A stretch of DNA of 64,000 bases from Prorocentrum cordatum (GCA_963575745.1 CAUYUJ010016059.1:2228349-2292348), one strand, 5' to 3'; positions 50,576 through 60,909 are shown, numbered from the stretch's first letter. Program-made: numbers and translations. Notes: generated by a model from the sequence alone, not told the origin.

Positions 50576-51580
50576 GCACTTGGCAACGCCAAGGGGGCAC
50601 GCGTGAGGCCACAGGAGGTTTGATAGCGAGGGGTCAGGGCCCTTTTTAGAGATTCCTCAGGAGCGAGGATTGAGGCTTAGAGGATTGGGCCCAGGACCTG
50701 AGGACCCGCCCACGCCGTGCCCACAGGCACGGTGGCAGATTCTGGCAAGTTTACTCGCATGGAGGCGGGATGCTGGGGGGCGCACCGAGGCCCGAGAGGC
50801 AACCTGGATTTCACGCAAGCCAGGACCCACTCGAGCGCCTCCTTACTCCAGCACTGCTCGGAAAGTCAACGGAGTGAGGTGGGGGCTTGCCTTAGTCGAA
50901 GGAAAAGCGACCTCAGGACCCTAGGGGTCCAAGAGGGGCCAAAAACGCTCACAGACTGGAGGCCCAAGAGGGGCGACAAAAAACGTGCACAGACCTCGCC
51001 CGCATGCCTCGCCTGCGGACGCCCAGACAGACGCAGGCACGTCTGCGTCGGAGGAAGCATCAGAACATCAACAAAAATGCCCTCATGCAGGCCCAGGGCT
51101 GAACCTAAACGGTGTTTTTCGTTTTCGTTTTGTTGTCGTTGTCCCTCGCTGTTGTCTCGAATCTCCCTTTCCCGCAAAACGAAGTCGAAACGAAAACGGC
51201 CCACGAACCCACCAAAAACGCCGTTTGGGTCCAGCCCTGTGCAGGCCCCCGCCCTCCCGCCGCCGCCAGCGCCCGCCGGCCGCGCCCAGCAGGCCCCGAG
51301 AGCAGCCCCCGCCGCGCAGCCCCCGCAGCCGCCGCCGCCCGCGCCCAGCGTGCCCGCGCCCCTGGCGCGCCCGCCGGCGGCCGCCGCCGCAAGCGCCGGC
51401 TGCGGCCGCCCCGCGGGCCCGCCGCCGGCGGCGCCGCGCTGCCCGGCCGCCGCGGCGGCCGCGGCGGCGGGCGGGCTGGTGGTGAGGACTTGGAGCCCTT
51501 TGGGGCTCTGAGGTGGCCCAGCACGGGTTCCGCCCAGCAGCTGGGAGGGGTCCGGGGACCAGCTGTTCGGGTGTTTCTAG
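50576..51580. other. Unassigned; exon-like segment and a Pro/Ala-coding GC island
   Basis: A GGCAG-GATTCTGGCAAGTTTA segment (about 50740-50880) resembles 36797-36913 in the LINE-5 insertion, suggesting a dispersed element. 51235-51480 is extremely GC-rich and codes Pro/Ala runs in an open frame (50717-51511). The composition makes a real gene doubtful. Confidence 0.35.
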
Positions 51581-51720
51581 AGGTGCCCCTGGCCCAAGGT
51601 GCCCCCAGGATTTCCAAGGAGGCCCCCACGGCCTCCAGAGCACCCCATCACGAGGCCCAGAGGGCCCAGGGGCTCCAAAATCAAGCGACAAGCTGGGGGC
51701 ACCTTGGGCCAGGGGCACCT
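51581..51720. repeat. Hairpin with perfect 26-bp arms
   Basis: Arms 51581-51606 (AGGTGCCCCTGGCCCAAGGT then GCCCCC) and 51695-51720 (exact reverse complement), 88-bp loop. Two further inner bases also pair. Confidence 0.85.
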
Positions 51721-51908
51721 TCCGCAACCCCCGAGTTGTGAGCGGATTTAGCTTCATCCCCCCCTCCTGACCGATCTTCTGTGGCCCCCACCACTTCAGA
51801 TCCCCTGGTCGCCTCCGCGTGAGGACCGTGCTGACGAGGCCTTCGCTGGCCGGGGCGCTGGAGTTGGCGGTGGAGTCTCCGGACGCGCACGGGGGGCCCT
51901 GAGTTCTT
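51721..51908. other. Spacer
   Basis: Between two inverted-repeat structures; nothing recognised. Confidence 0.3.
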
Positions 51909-52104
51909 GTCGGGTCGGGCGAAAGGGGGGGATTGGGAAAGGGGGGGTTACGAAATTTGCTGCATGCAGCTGGTTTCGGCCTCACCGAGGGGCCCATTCC
52001 TCGATACATAGCCGCCTCCAGCGCCGGGAGGCGCCGGGAAAATCAGCTACGTGAGCTGATTCTCAATCCCCCCCTTTGCTATCCCCCCCTTTCGCCCGAC
52101 CCGA
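51909..52104. repeat. ~195-bp fold-back element
   Basis: The left arm 51911-51948 (CGGGTCGGGCGAAAGGGGGG, then GAT...AAAGGGGGGG) is the inverted match of 52065-52104 (TCCCCCCCTTTGCTATCCCC, then CCCTTTCGCCCGACCCG). Inside lies a smaller palindrome AATCAGCT-ACGTG-AGCTGATT. No coding content. Confidence 0.82.
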
Positions 52105-52731
52105 TCTTGGCGTCGCAGTTTGCTCGGGTCGGGCATCTGCGTATATCGCTTCGGGTCCTGAGGTTGCAGTTGTTCCACGACGGGCGCTTTTACGCCCAGT
52201 TTCGGGCCCCGGGGGCCCTCCCAGGTCGATGCGGCCCGAAAGAGGCCGCAGGAAGGTGATGTCCAGGGCTCCGGTCGCGTTTGCTGGCGCTGCCGAAGCT
52301 TCCTCGCGTCGTCGCATCTCAGGGGCGGCCGAGGAATCCTTCCATATAACATTTTCCCTAACCCTCATATCTAGGCAGGTCCCCCAGAAGGGGGTCCGAT
52401 TAGATGGGGTCGGAGGATCGCGCCGCATTGCATATATATATATATATATATATATATCGCCGATGCATCGCTGATGCGGCTCGTTGTGGTCTCCACGCCG
52501 ACGGAGCCGTTGCTTGAGACATCCTCGCTACCAGAGAACCTAGGGTTTGGCGAAGCCCGTCAAGGTACCCAAACAATACCCCAAAGTTACCCTCGGGAGC
52601 CCCCAACATAGTTATCCAAACAACGAATCATTGTCGGCTTCGCTCGCATTAGGTTCCAGCCCCCCCCAGAGTTATCCTCAGAAGACACACTGGGACCCCC
52701 CCCCCACCCCGAAACATGAAAGCGCGTTCAA
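52105..52731. other. Unassigned, with (TA)n at 52431-52458
   Basis: A (TA)n tract, a lone unit of the 64-bp repeat near 52515 and C-rich runs. No gene recognised before 52732. Confidence 0.4.
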
Positions 52732-54237
52732 TTGCTTAGGATGAGTGATGTGGGGCACGAAATGCACCAGAGGGGTTTTAATTTCCAATGTCCGCCTTCT
52801 GTTGTTCAGCCCGTGTTCGTTTCCATTCAGAAAATATGTCAACAGCACGTGGGCGACGAATCTGAGGGCAAGCTTGATATGTTTGATGACGAGGTGTTTT
52901 TGCATTTCTCTCTGTCTCCCGCGTCTGGCGGGCATGACCTCACTGATGATGTGCCCGACGTGCCCGTGGATTCGGCGTCTGTGCTGGACGGCCTGCCAGA
53001 AGGCTACGACGACGCAGGACTTCGGCAGCCCGGTACTCAACCGACAACTCTTCTGGACATGTCTCAAGTGGCTGCGCTCTTGAATCCAACCAACCGCGGA
53101 GAGGTCGCACACTGGGAGCGACACCTTGAGCAACGCCGTGCCCGACAGCCTCGAGAAGCAGCCCATCCTGGAGAGGCTCGGCCAGCACCAGCAGCACCAG
53201 CAGCACCAGCAGATGTGCAGCTCCAGTCATTGCAACACCATGAGGTCGGGGAGGGCGCGTTTCTACGTCGACGACAACTTCGGCCATTCGGGGAACCACT
53301 ACCGTTATCCAGAATGTCTTCGGACTTAAATGCTTCTGCGCAAGTGCCGGGTGCGAAGATGAACCGCGACACCGTCACCGTGGGCGTCGGGCTCTTGGGA
53401 TCCGGTTTTTTTCGGTTGGCTTCTGTGTGTTCGAATGATGAAAAGTATTCGGTATCAGAAAAGACTGTGAAGTCTCGCGCGCATCTTATTGCAGCTTGCG
53501 TCTTGCATATTCAAGCAGCTCTGCATTGAGGCATTCAAGAGTCGCTGATGAAACACACTCCTGTGAAGGATCGGCTCGTTTTCATAGACATGGCCAGGTA
53601 CGACGAGACTCCGATGCGGGTTAAGACGGCGGGGGCATCACCTGTCAAAGACATGTTGACCACAACGGTGGTTGGCAAGATGCAGATGGAGGGTCTGCGG
53701 CCAGAGTCTGCGACCATCCAAGCTAAAACACCGATTTTATGCGAGCGAGCTTCAACAACAGGGTTGCCTTCCAAGATACATCTCAGTGCATCTTTAATCG
53801 ACATGCTGGCGCGCTTGAGTGGTAAAGACATTTTCGCGTGCATGCCGTCGGTCACGCATTTGCAAGTTGTGGAGAGAGGCGCTGCACAATGCGTTCATGA
53901 AGTTTTAGTTCGCCAGTCGACCATCGCATCGAGTTCGAGCATGTTCAAGACGAAATTAAAATCGGAATGCACGAATAAGGGTTCTTCCAACCTGGTGGTC
54001 GAGTCGGCGTACTGCGCAGGCCCGCGCCTGCACGAGCGGCAGCAGGTTCGGAGCCCTTGCGGCGTCCACATCATTGTCGTGATCTTCAAGTTTGTGTGCA
54101 GGCTCACGCAGACGGGCATCACAGTAAGGATTCGCCACAGCTTGAGTGTCAACGTCGTTGGTCAGCCTAATTGCTTAAGCTGTGCAACGGAAATCGCATC
54201 GAGGGGGTGGTCATTCGCAGGGGGGCGCCGCCGTTGA
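52732..54237 (+). CDS. Uncharacterised dinoflagellate multicopy-family protein, N-terminal part (in-frame TGA)
   Basis: A frame open from 52732 reads 265 codons to TGA 53527-53529. It continues in the same frame (GIQESLMKHTPVKDRLVFID then MARYDETPMRVKTAGASPVK) to TGA at 54235. The acidic region EGKLDMFDDEVFLHFSLSPA and the YDETP motif resemble, from memory, a large uncharacterised family in dinoflagellate genomes; I cannot name a function. Composition is much less biased than in surrounding DNA. The middle (53120-53240) is Gln/His/Ala-rich. The stop may be a mutation, a wrongly included intron or a sequencing difference. Confidence 0.45.
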
Positions 54238-54613
54238 CAGCCCAGACGCATAGAGAACGAATGCTTAGATTGTTCTGCGCTGGGCGAAGCCGGTTCAGCA
54301 CCATATGACCGTTGGCAGTGCCACCCAATTGCCATTGGGGTTCCCCGAATATTGAGATGCACGCTGGCACCGGTGCGACTATCACCGCAATTAGCGCTGC
54401 CAAGATCATCAGCAGCGGGATCCCCACTGCCGCGGCAGGTCCGCAATTCACGATGCACCCCCAACGTCGATGGACAGGAGCTAATGTTGCTGTTGATCGT
54501 TGAGTTCTTCTTGAAGTGGTTCATGGCCTTGGCGCGCCAGTGTACGAACGCTATCTCCAGATGTCCAATGTGAAGGCTCAGCTTCGTGGTGGTCGTCAGA
54601 CCCTCTGCCGGAA
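54238..54613 (+). other. Probable intron or frame-shifted part of the same gene
   Basis: Short frames (e.g. PNVDGQELMLLLIVEFFLKW and VYERYLQMSNVKAQLRGGRQ) look protein-like but are not joined in one frame. No splice sites can be fixed with confidence. Confidence 0.3.
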
Positions 54614-55860
54614 ATGGTCGCCATTCGCATAATCATGGGGCCGTTGCGGGCGCTGCTGTCAGATGCGCTGTCACTCCGAGGTCAGACATTCCATCGCTCT
54701 CAGATTAGTGCTTCAGCTGATGCCGAAATGTCTGGTCGACCAATGGAGAGGCGATATAGGGCGCGCTTCGCAGTTTCGAACGAGCTAGAGAACAAGTGCT
54801 TCGAGATGGTTCGGCTGTCTCTGGAGAGCGACGGCGCGAGGGAGATCGCGCCGCTGCGGGGGCGGAGGGGAAAGGAGGAGTGCTCGGGCATTCGGATGCT
54901 GAGTAAGCAAGGTTGCGCAGCGGCGCAGCTACATGTCCTTCCGCGCGGGGAGTGCCCGACTCAAGTATTTGGTTTGCTTGGAGACCCGAGTCCGGGCCCC
55001 AGGTTGGTCGTTTCCAGCCACGCGAGGGGTTCTTGGGCGCGTGAGTTTTTGGAGAGGGGCAAGGGCGACTTGCGATCGACCGAAGCAACGGCAGTCCTGG
55101 CTGCAGCAGCCGCTCAGGCTGAGCAGGACATCTCCACGACCGAAGTGCTGCGTTCGACGATTCGCCGATGGCTCCTTCATCGTGGTCACCGGACCCATGC
55201 GATGAGCTTCGCTGACTTGTCTTCCAGATGGGTTTTACAGAGGGCCCGTTGCGTTCAAGTTCGCGCGCGGAGATGCCGCGGCGGGCCATGGGACGGCGCG
55301 AAGCCTAAAGTATTCCGGAATGACGGCGTTCCGCGGAAGAGGGGACGAGGGGGCGGGGGTCGGCGGAGGGCCCGCGCGCGGCACGAACTGGAAAGGTGGG
55401 GCCTCAAGCTGAACGAACGGAGTGTTCTCAGGATGTTGGACGCAGAGCGCAGGCGTCTCACTGCCCGACGGACAGAAGATACAGGGTTGGCCGCTGCTGG
55501 CCGAGAGACGACCAGGCGATGGCGAACGACGAGTGGTCGTCGCCAGACTGCGTTCGGGCGCACGCGGAGTTCCCGATCATCTTGACTCAGAGTTGAGCGC
55601 CCTCTTCGGCTTGAGCGCAGGAAGCGATCCAAGAACTTGCCAGATGAGAAGAAGACAAACGCTTGACCGCGTGGGCCCAGCAAACCCCGAAAGTGGCGGG
55701 TACTTCCTGGCGGCGAAGCAACTGACTGGGGCATCGCGGAGGGCCGGAAAAGGCGAGGTCCAAGCTCGAGGAGTGGCAAGATCATCGCGGCAAGAACGTC
55801 ATCAACGCGTTGGTGGGGGCCGGCGGCGTGAACCTACTTCTGGCTGTCTGAAGCGTTCCA
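54614..55860 (+). CDS. Uncharacterised dinoflagellate multicopy-family protein, middle part
   Basis: Frame 2 from 54614 has RARFAVSNELENKCFEMVRL, SGIRMLSKQGCAAAQLHVLP and LGDPSPGPRLV. Next comes DISTTEVLRSTIRRWLLHRG then HRTHAMSFADLSSRWVLQRA. The sequence [S/T]E-x(2)-[H/L]-x-[S/T]-x-RR...THxMxxxxLS is a pattern I recall from the same family as YDETP proteins. The frame becomes Arg-rich after 55300 and stops at 55585. A separate piece SKLEEWQDHRGKNVINALVG then AGGVNLLLAV ends at 55850. Function unknown; start and exon limits uncertain. Confidence 0.42.
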
Positions 55861-57052
55861 GAACCTAATCCTCGCGCGACCGCGCGCCGCATCTATTGCG
55901 CAGCAACTGCGCAGCATGACGTTGATGCAGCAGCATGCGTTCAAGCTGTGCCTTCTCGAACATGCGATCCATGAAGATTGGCGTCGGCGCCGCGCGCTGA
56001 TCGTGGGATCGGGGTGCCGGGAGGTTCCTCGGCCCGGAGGCGATGGCGGCGGCGTGCTCAGGCTTTTTCTTCGCGCCCGCTGGCACATGCGTTTGAGACG
56101 GACAAGAGGGCCATCGAAGAGGATGCGCGCTTCGTTCTACCATGCTTTTCGGCGACACTACAAATGAGGGAGCATGCTCAGGTAATCCGCAATGGGTGGA
56201 TCCGTCGCGCGCTTGTTTGTCAGCATACCTGGAGCTGCTCGGAGGACAGTTCATCCAGAAGCAAAAGCAGATGAGGTTGTTTTCTCTTGGACTGGCATGG
56301 GGAAGCCGTGCGAGAGCCCACTTCCGAGCTACATTTACGCCGGCGAGACCGATTGCAGAGGAGTGCGATGACGACGAAGACCATTAAAGACGTTGTCCTC
56401 AATTCGCAGTTCAAAGACGCCATTGACTACAACTTGCTGAACATGCGTTGAGGCGACGGCAGTGGGCGGCTGGAACAGTTTTACGAACTTCTGAATGCAA
56501 GCTGGATTCTCGGTGAGTTTCAACCGCGCCGAGCTACCGCCGTGCTGCCTGGGGCGCCAGAGGTCTTCTGGCCACCGCGTGCAGCATCCGAAGCCCTGAG
56601 GTCAGCAACGGGGGCGATGGCGACGGTGACGGCAGAGATGGGAGTTACCGCATCGAGAGCGACGGAGAGGACAGCCATCCCTCCGGCAAGGGCGACGACG
56701 ACTCGAAGGACCACGACGGCGATGCAGCCGACGGAATCGTCGCTGCCCATCTTCTGGACCTTCACGACGACCACGGAGGCGGCGGCGATGAGGTCGGCGA
56801 GGACGCAGACAGAGGCGATCCAAGTGGCGCAGGCCGCGACCGCGGCGGAGGGCGCGGAGGGGGATCTGAGGGTGGCGCCAGCGGGGGCGGCGACCACCCG
56901 CCTCCGCTACCGCCGCCAGGAACGCCGCCGCCGCCGCCACCCTCAGCACGGGTGCCATCGGCGGGGGGTGGGGCGGGGGGCGGGGGGGGGGGTCGCACGC
57001 GGCTCCAGCGTTGCCCATAGCAGTTGGCGCCTGGGCTCCAGCAGCTGCTTGC
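55861..57052. other. Unassigned interval between family segments
   Basis: Overlapping frames on both strands, rich in Arg, Ala and Thr, with GGC/GACG-rich repeats near 56600-56990 and a G-run at 56973-56991. It probably includes introns or decayed exons of the 52.7-57.3 kb gene. Confidence 0.35.
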
Positions 57053-57469
57053 CTCAACGCCCCAGGTGGCAGGATTTGCTTCTATGAGGCGAAGTGTGCG
57101 TTCCAAGCTACATGCGACGACAAGCTGCACGGTGACGCGCGTGCCGTTTCTAGACATATCACGAGGAGAGCTCACATGAGAGGCAGACCTGTTGGATTTC
57201 TGGGCGCTTGGATTTCTCACGGAGCGATTAAACAGGCCTGCGCCAAGACGCATTCCGCGCGGCTGCGATTGCGGCTGGCCAGGCTTTACGCCAGCGGTTT
57301 CGGGGCAGCATTAGAGATAGCGCTGCTGGCAGTGCCCTTCTGGCGCAGGCGGGTCGCCAGGATGCGGGCGAGCTTGAGGGGCCAGCAGACATGTGATTTC
57401 TTTGCTGATTTACCCGCTTGCCGCGTGGACGGACGGGGGCTGCGGCGCGCCGCAGCATATCGCATATAA
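57053..57469 (+). CDS. Uncharacterised family, C-terminal part
   Basis: Reads LNAPGGRICFYEAKCAFQAT, CDDKLHGDARAVSRHITRR, AHMRGRPVGFLGAWISHGAI and on to a stop at 57467. The FYxxKxxFxAxC...GRPxGFLxAWL pattern is, by recollection, the closing motif of the family seen at 52.7-55.8 kb. Having all three blocks in order over 4.6 kb supports a single gene locus, possibly decayed. Confidence 0.4.
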   Translation, partial: LNAPGGRICFYEAKCAFQATCDDKLHGDARAVSRHITRRAHMRGRPVGFLGAWISHGAIKQACAKTHSARLRLRLARLYASGFGAALEIALLAVPFWRRRVARMRASLRGQQTCDFFADLPACRVDGRGLRRAAAYRI

Positions 57470-58728
57470 TAACGCCCGCGCGTGCGATATCGCGTCGGCG
57501 GAGGGAAGCCCATGCCTCTTTCACACGAGGACAATCTCACAACAATACATTGCAATAGTGCCACACTGCACTACGCAAGCAAATCGAACGCAACGCGAAC
57601 ATAGTGACAGGGGGGTGAGGGGTTCGGACTGCGTGACAACCTCAACAACCAGCCCCCCCCATGCCCCTCTCCCCCTGCCCCCCGAACCCAATGGGATTTG
57701 GACCATGTGTCTCGCCATGGCGGTGGCCAGCCTGCGCGCTATGCTGTCACGTCTGGCCCATGGCCCTCAGAGGCCCGAGAGTGAGGCATGGCCCGCAGAG
57801 GCTTGAGACGTCCAGTAGACATCTCGCGCCCTTCAAACAGGCCCCGGGACAGACCTGCTGCGCGTCCAAGGTCCTCCGAACAGAAGCGCGCTAATCACGT
57901 GTAGACAATGCTGCGGGCTGGAGAACTCACAGTGCACCCAGCCTTCGGATTGGCGCGCTGCCTAGACCTTGCGTGCGTTCGCATCTCCTCGGCAATGCGC
58001 TCGGGCGTCGTTTCTGGATTCGCTTGCAAGGGGTGGGTGCGCCGCGCGCTGAGGCCTTGCAACGTGAGTGCGTGGCGCGGTGTGCGCGGTGGCGTCGGTG
58101 GCGACGCGGGGCGGGGGGTGGTGGTGGGGGGGCGGGGGGGGGGGGTGCGGAGTCGGAAGGCTTGGGGCTTTGCATGGGGCAGGTTCTGCGATTTGTTGGG
58201 CTTCCGCCGCTCTTGGGGTAGTCTTGGCAATAGCAGTAGCCCTAGTGATTATAGTGGGCGTGCAGCTTGACCTCCTTGGGGGCGCCGTTAGAGTTGCCGC
58301 AGCAACTGCAGTAATGCGAGTTGACGTCGCAGTCCGGCGTCAAGGCGAAGGCGGCGGCGACGATCTCGAGCGGGGTAAGAATGAGGACGAGGAGACACAA
58401 GCGGGGCCTTTAAGGAACCCTCCAGGGGCCCTTCAGGCCCTTAGGGAGCCCGTTGTGGCCTTCAGGAGCCCTTAGCGGGCCTTGAGGCTTCCAAGCAGGG
58501 ATTACCAGACAAGACAGTGGGACCAGACCAGACGGGAGGATTAGACCAGACGGGGGGGGGGGGGGCAGAACAGACGTGAGGGGTGTGCCGAGATGGACCC
58601 GAAGCGTGGTGTAAAGCTCCCTTGGGGCCGCAAGCCGTGTGAAGGCCCCCCCCTCATGGGCTCTGTCAGCCTCGAGGGGGCCCGTCTCGGGCACGAGGGG
58701 CTGGGAGAAATCGGGCCGGATGGAAGTC
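57470..58728. other. Unassigned, with G-rich tracts
   Basis: Contains C8 at about 57653, a G-rich stretch at 58103-58142 with G13 (possible quadruplex) and a G12 near 58552-58563. No gene recognised. Confidence 0.35.
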
Positions 58729-58850
58729 CCCCAGGAAGTGCGCCGACGGACTTCCTCCACCCCCAGAGACCCCCAAGACGTCCGTCGGCGGACGTCTGTC
58801 ACTCCCCAGGAATTCCGCCGACGGACTTCCTTCATCCCCGACGGACTTGC
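58729..58850. repeat. Three palindromic CCGACGGACT-type units
   Basis: GAAGTGCGCCGACGGACTTC (58735), GACGTCCGTCGGCGGACGTC (58777; perfect arms) and GAATTCCGCCGACGGACTTC (58810), about 33-42 bp apart, each self-complementary. Confidence 0.7.
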
Positions 58851-59084
58851 TCACACATTTCATCCCAGACAGCAGGTCGCCCTGTGTCGAGAGACAACCC
58901 AGCAGGCCATAGCCACCCCTCCCTTCCATAAGAAAAAGTTATCACCACGATGCCGATTCGAAGCGGCCGGGCTGTATTGCAATGACCTTACGGTCGGTGC
59001 CCCCGACCAAGGGGGATGGCGACGACGGCGACGAAGAAAAACATTAAAACACCGAAGGGCAATCGGTGATGTTGCTCTCTTGGG
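58851..59084. other. Spacer
   Basis: No recognised feature. Confidence 0.3.
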
Positions 59085-59390
59085 GTTCTCTTAGAAGTGT
59101 TTTTGGGGCTCTATTGGGGGTTTCTTGGGCGCCTCAAAAGGGCATCCTAGGGTCCTTGGGGCCGAAGGCTCGACATGTCGTTTGGTGTTAACCCTCTCGG
59201 GAGCTTTTTGTGGTTTTCTGAGGGCCCTCTTCGGCATTCTTGAAGGTTTCTTGGGCCGTCTTGGGCCGTCTGAGGGCCGTTTTGGGCGGTCTTACAGAGG
59301 GGAAGGAGGAGGGGGAGGGGGGGGGGAGGGGGGGAACAGGAGGAGCAAGGCGGAGGAGGAGGAGGAGGAGGAGGAGGAGGAGGCGTGCTC
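59085..59390. repeat. G-rich dispersed family, partial copy, ending in (GAG)n
   Basis: CTCTTGGGGTTCTCTTAG-type repeats with core 1 GAAGGCTCGACATGTCGTTT (59164) and no core 2. It runs into GGAGGGGG and (GAG)n at 59300-59385. Confidence 0.7.
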
Positions 59391-60077
59391 TGGGGGTCTC
59401 GGAGGTTGTGTTTTCGTTTCCGGGGATGGTGCCTCGCTGTTTCCATGGGTGTTTCCAGGGTTCACGCCGCCGTCGTTTCTGGGGCTGGCGTGTGCGCGTT
59501 CCGGGGTTCGCGCTTTGCGTTTCCGGGGGCCGTCGTCGATCCCCTTAAATATATGGGTGGTTTTGTTCGATGCATCTGCAGACCCCCCCTTACCCTCATG
59601 TTTCGTGGTTCTGGGCCGTCCTAAGTTCGGCCCCCTCCCAAAAGGGCTGGGGGGCCTTGTATTGCTTATCAAGGAAGGGCACGAGCGAAAGTGTCGGGAG
59701 ACCCTCGGGGGTCTGCCGTCGGTTCTGGGACCCTTCCACTCTTGGAAAGGCGTCTCGCTCGGCGCCTCGCCCTGCAGGAGGGGGGATGTGGGAGGGCGGC
59801 GGGGAAGAGGGCGCCCGTGGGCACCCGCTTCTCGTAAGGGAAACAATGATGTAAACTTACGGTCGAGCATCTGAGTAAGAGGCCTTCTCCCAAAATGCTG
59901 GGCCAGCGCTTCTTAGCAAATTTGCAGGGGGACTGGCCCAGTTTCACGAGCACGCTCGCCCCTCCGGCGCTAGCAGCAGAATTTGTCCCAGGTACGGTTC
60001 AATCAATTTCCGGGAAGCTGGCCCAGATTTCCTGATTGATTTTAGGTTTTTGATCATATTTTGGGTCGTCAAAACTC
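59391..60077. other. Unassigned upstream of a hairpin-bearing intron
   Basis: Open frames on both strands without motifs. It may include an upstream exon of the gene at 60.26 kb. Confidence 0.3.
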
Positions 60078-60215
60078 GGAGGTCTGTGCGGATTTCTCGG
60101 ATCGGCCGTGGACCCCCCTCCCTGGCGCGCGGAGCGCGCCAGGGGCGGCGCCGGAGGCGCCGCCAGGCGGCTCCAGCGCCGTTCCGACGAATCTGCGCGG
60201 AGCTCAGAGGTTTTA
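60078..60215. repeat. Fold-back element upstream of the 60.26-kb exon
   Basis: The left end CTCGGAGGTCTGTGCGGATT then TCTCGGATCGGCC and the right end GCGCCGTTCCGACGAATCTG then CGCGGAGCTCAGAGG are inverted. The centre is a strong GC palindrome (CTGGCGCGCGGAGCGCGCCAG). Same family as 32792 and 41160. It ends about 43 bp before an inferred CGAG/GAG splice acceptor. Confidence 0.78.
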
Positions 60216-60258
60216 CGTTTATGTCATTGTTTGTTCCACTATCCTTTGCTTCCTCGAG

Positions 60259-60909
60259 GAGAAGTTTGGGATCGGGGACGCCGTCGTCATCACGGGCGGC
60301 GGCAATTCGGAAGCGCGCGTGATAGCTGGCTTCGGGTCTATCGTGCTGAACGCGCCGCTGGAGCACGCATACCCGGAGGGGTCCAGCATCGTCAAGCAGG
60401 CCTCCGGCTCTGTCTCCTCGCCCTCGCCGCGCTCTGGCGCATCCCCGGACGGGTCCAGCATCGCCGAGCAGGCCACCAGCTCCGTCTCCTCGCCCTCGCC
60501 GCAGTCTGCGTTCGACATCTCGAGCTCGCCCTCCCATGCCGCGGCCGCCGTGGCGCACGAGCCGGTCCAGATGCCGGCCCTCGTCCTCCAAAGCCCGCCC
60601 GCCTCCGAGGCTGCGGCGCCCGTCGCCAGCGCGGTGCCCGCGGCCGAGCATGCGTCGCCCCTGGCCGCCCCTTCCCCGCTGAAAGGGGCGGGTGCGCCCA
60701 AGGTCATGCCATTGTGGAAGCGGGTGGCCGCGGCCTCCAGGGCGGCCGCGGCCGCCAACCGTGCGGCTGCAGCCGCCAAGGCGCCAGCGCCAGCCAGCCA
60801 GGTGCTGGCCACGGGCGGAGCCGCGGGCAAGGCCGCCGCGGAGCGGGCGGCCACACAGGAGCCCCTTCCCCAATCTGTGAAGCACTGCCCAGTTTCCCCC
60901 TCGTCCTGA
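60259..60909 (+). CDS. Exon with GGGN-x-E...GFGSI beta-type repeat and Ala/Ser/Pro-rich tail
   Basis: A T/C-rich tract ends CTTCCTCGAG at 60258. The open frame then reads EKFGIGDAVVITGGGNSEAR and VIAGFGSIVLNAPLEHAYPE, ending GSSIV. From memory, units of the form FxxGDxVxIxGGGNxE...GFGSIxLxxPL occur repeatedly in dinoflagellate proteins; function unknown. The rest is Ser/Pro/Ala-rich with two related SSIxxQAxxSVSSPSP units and an Ala-rich helix (WKRVAAASRAAAAANRAAAA), stop at 60907. The frame is open upstream to 60061 only because it crosses the fold-back element. Confidence 0.5.
   Translation, partial: EKFGIGDAVVITGGGNSEARVIAGFGSIVLNAPLEHAYPEGSSIVKQASGSVSSPSPRSGASPDGSSIAEQATSSVSSPSPQSAFDISSSPSHAAAAVAHEPVQMPALVLQSPPASEAAAPVASAVPAAEHASPLAAPSPLKGAGAPKVMPLWKRVAAASRAAAAANRAAAAAKAPAPASQVLATGGAAGKAAAERAATQEPLPQSVKHCPVSPSS

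Noticed and set aside
50717-51511. Pro/Ala-rich 264-codon gene
   Set aside because: Driven by an extremely GC-rich island, with other frames equally open; no domain.
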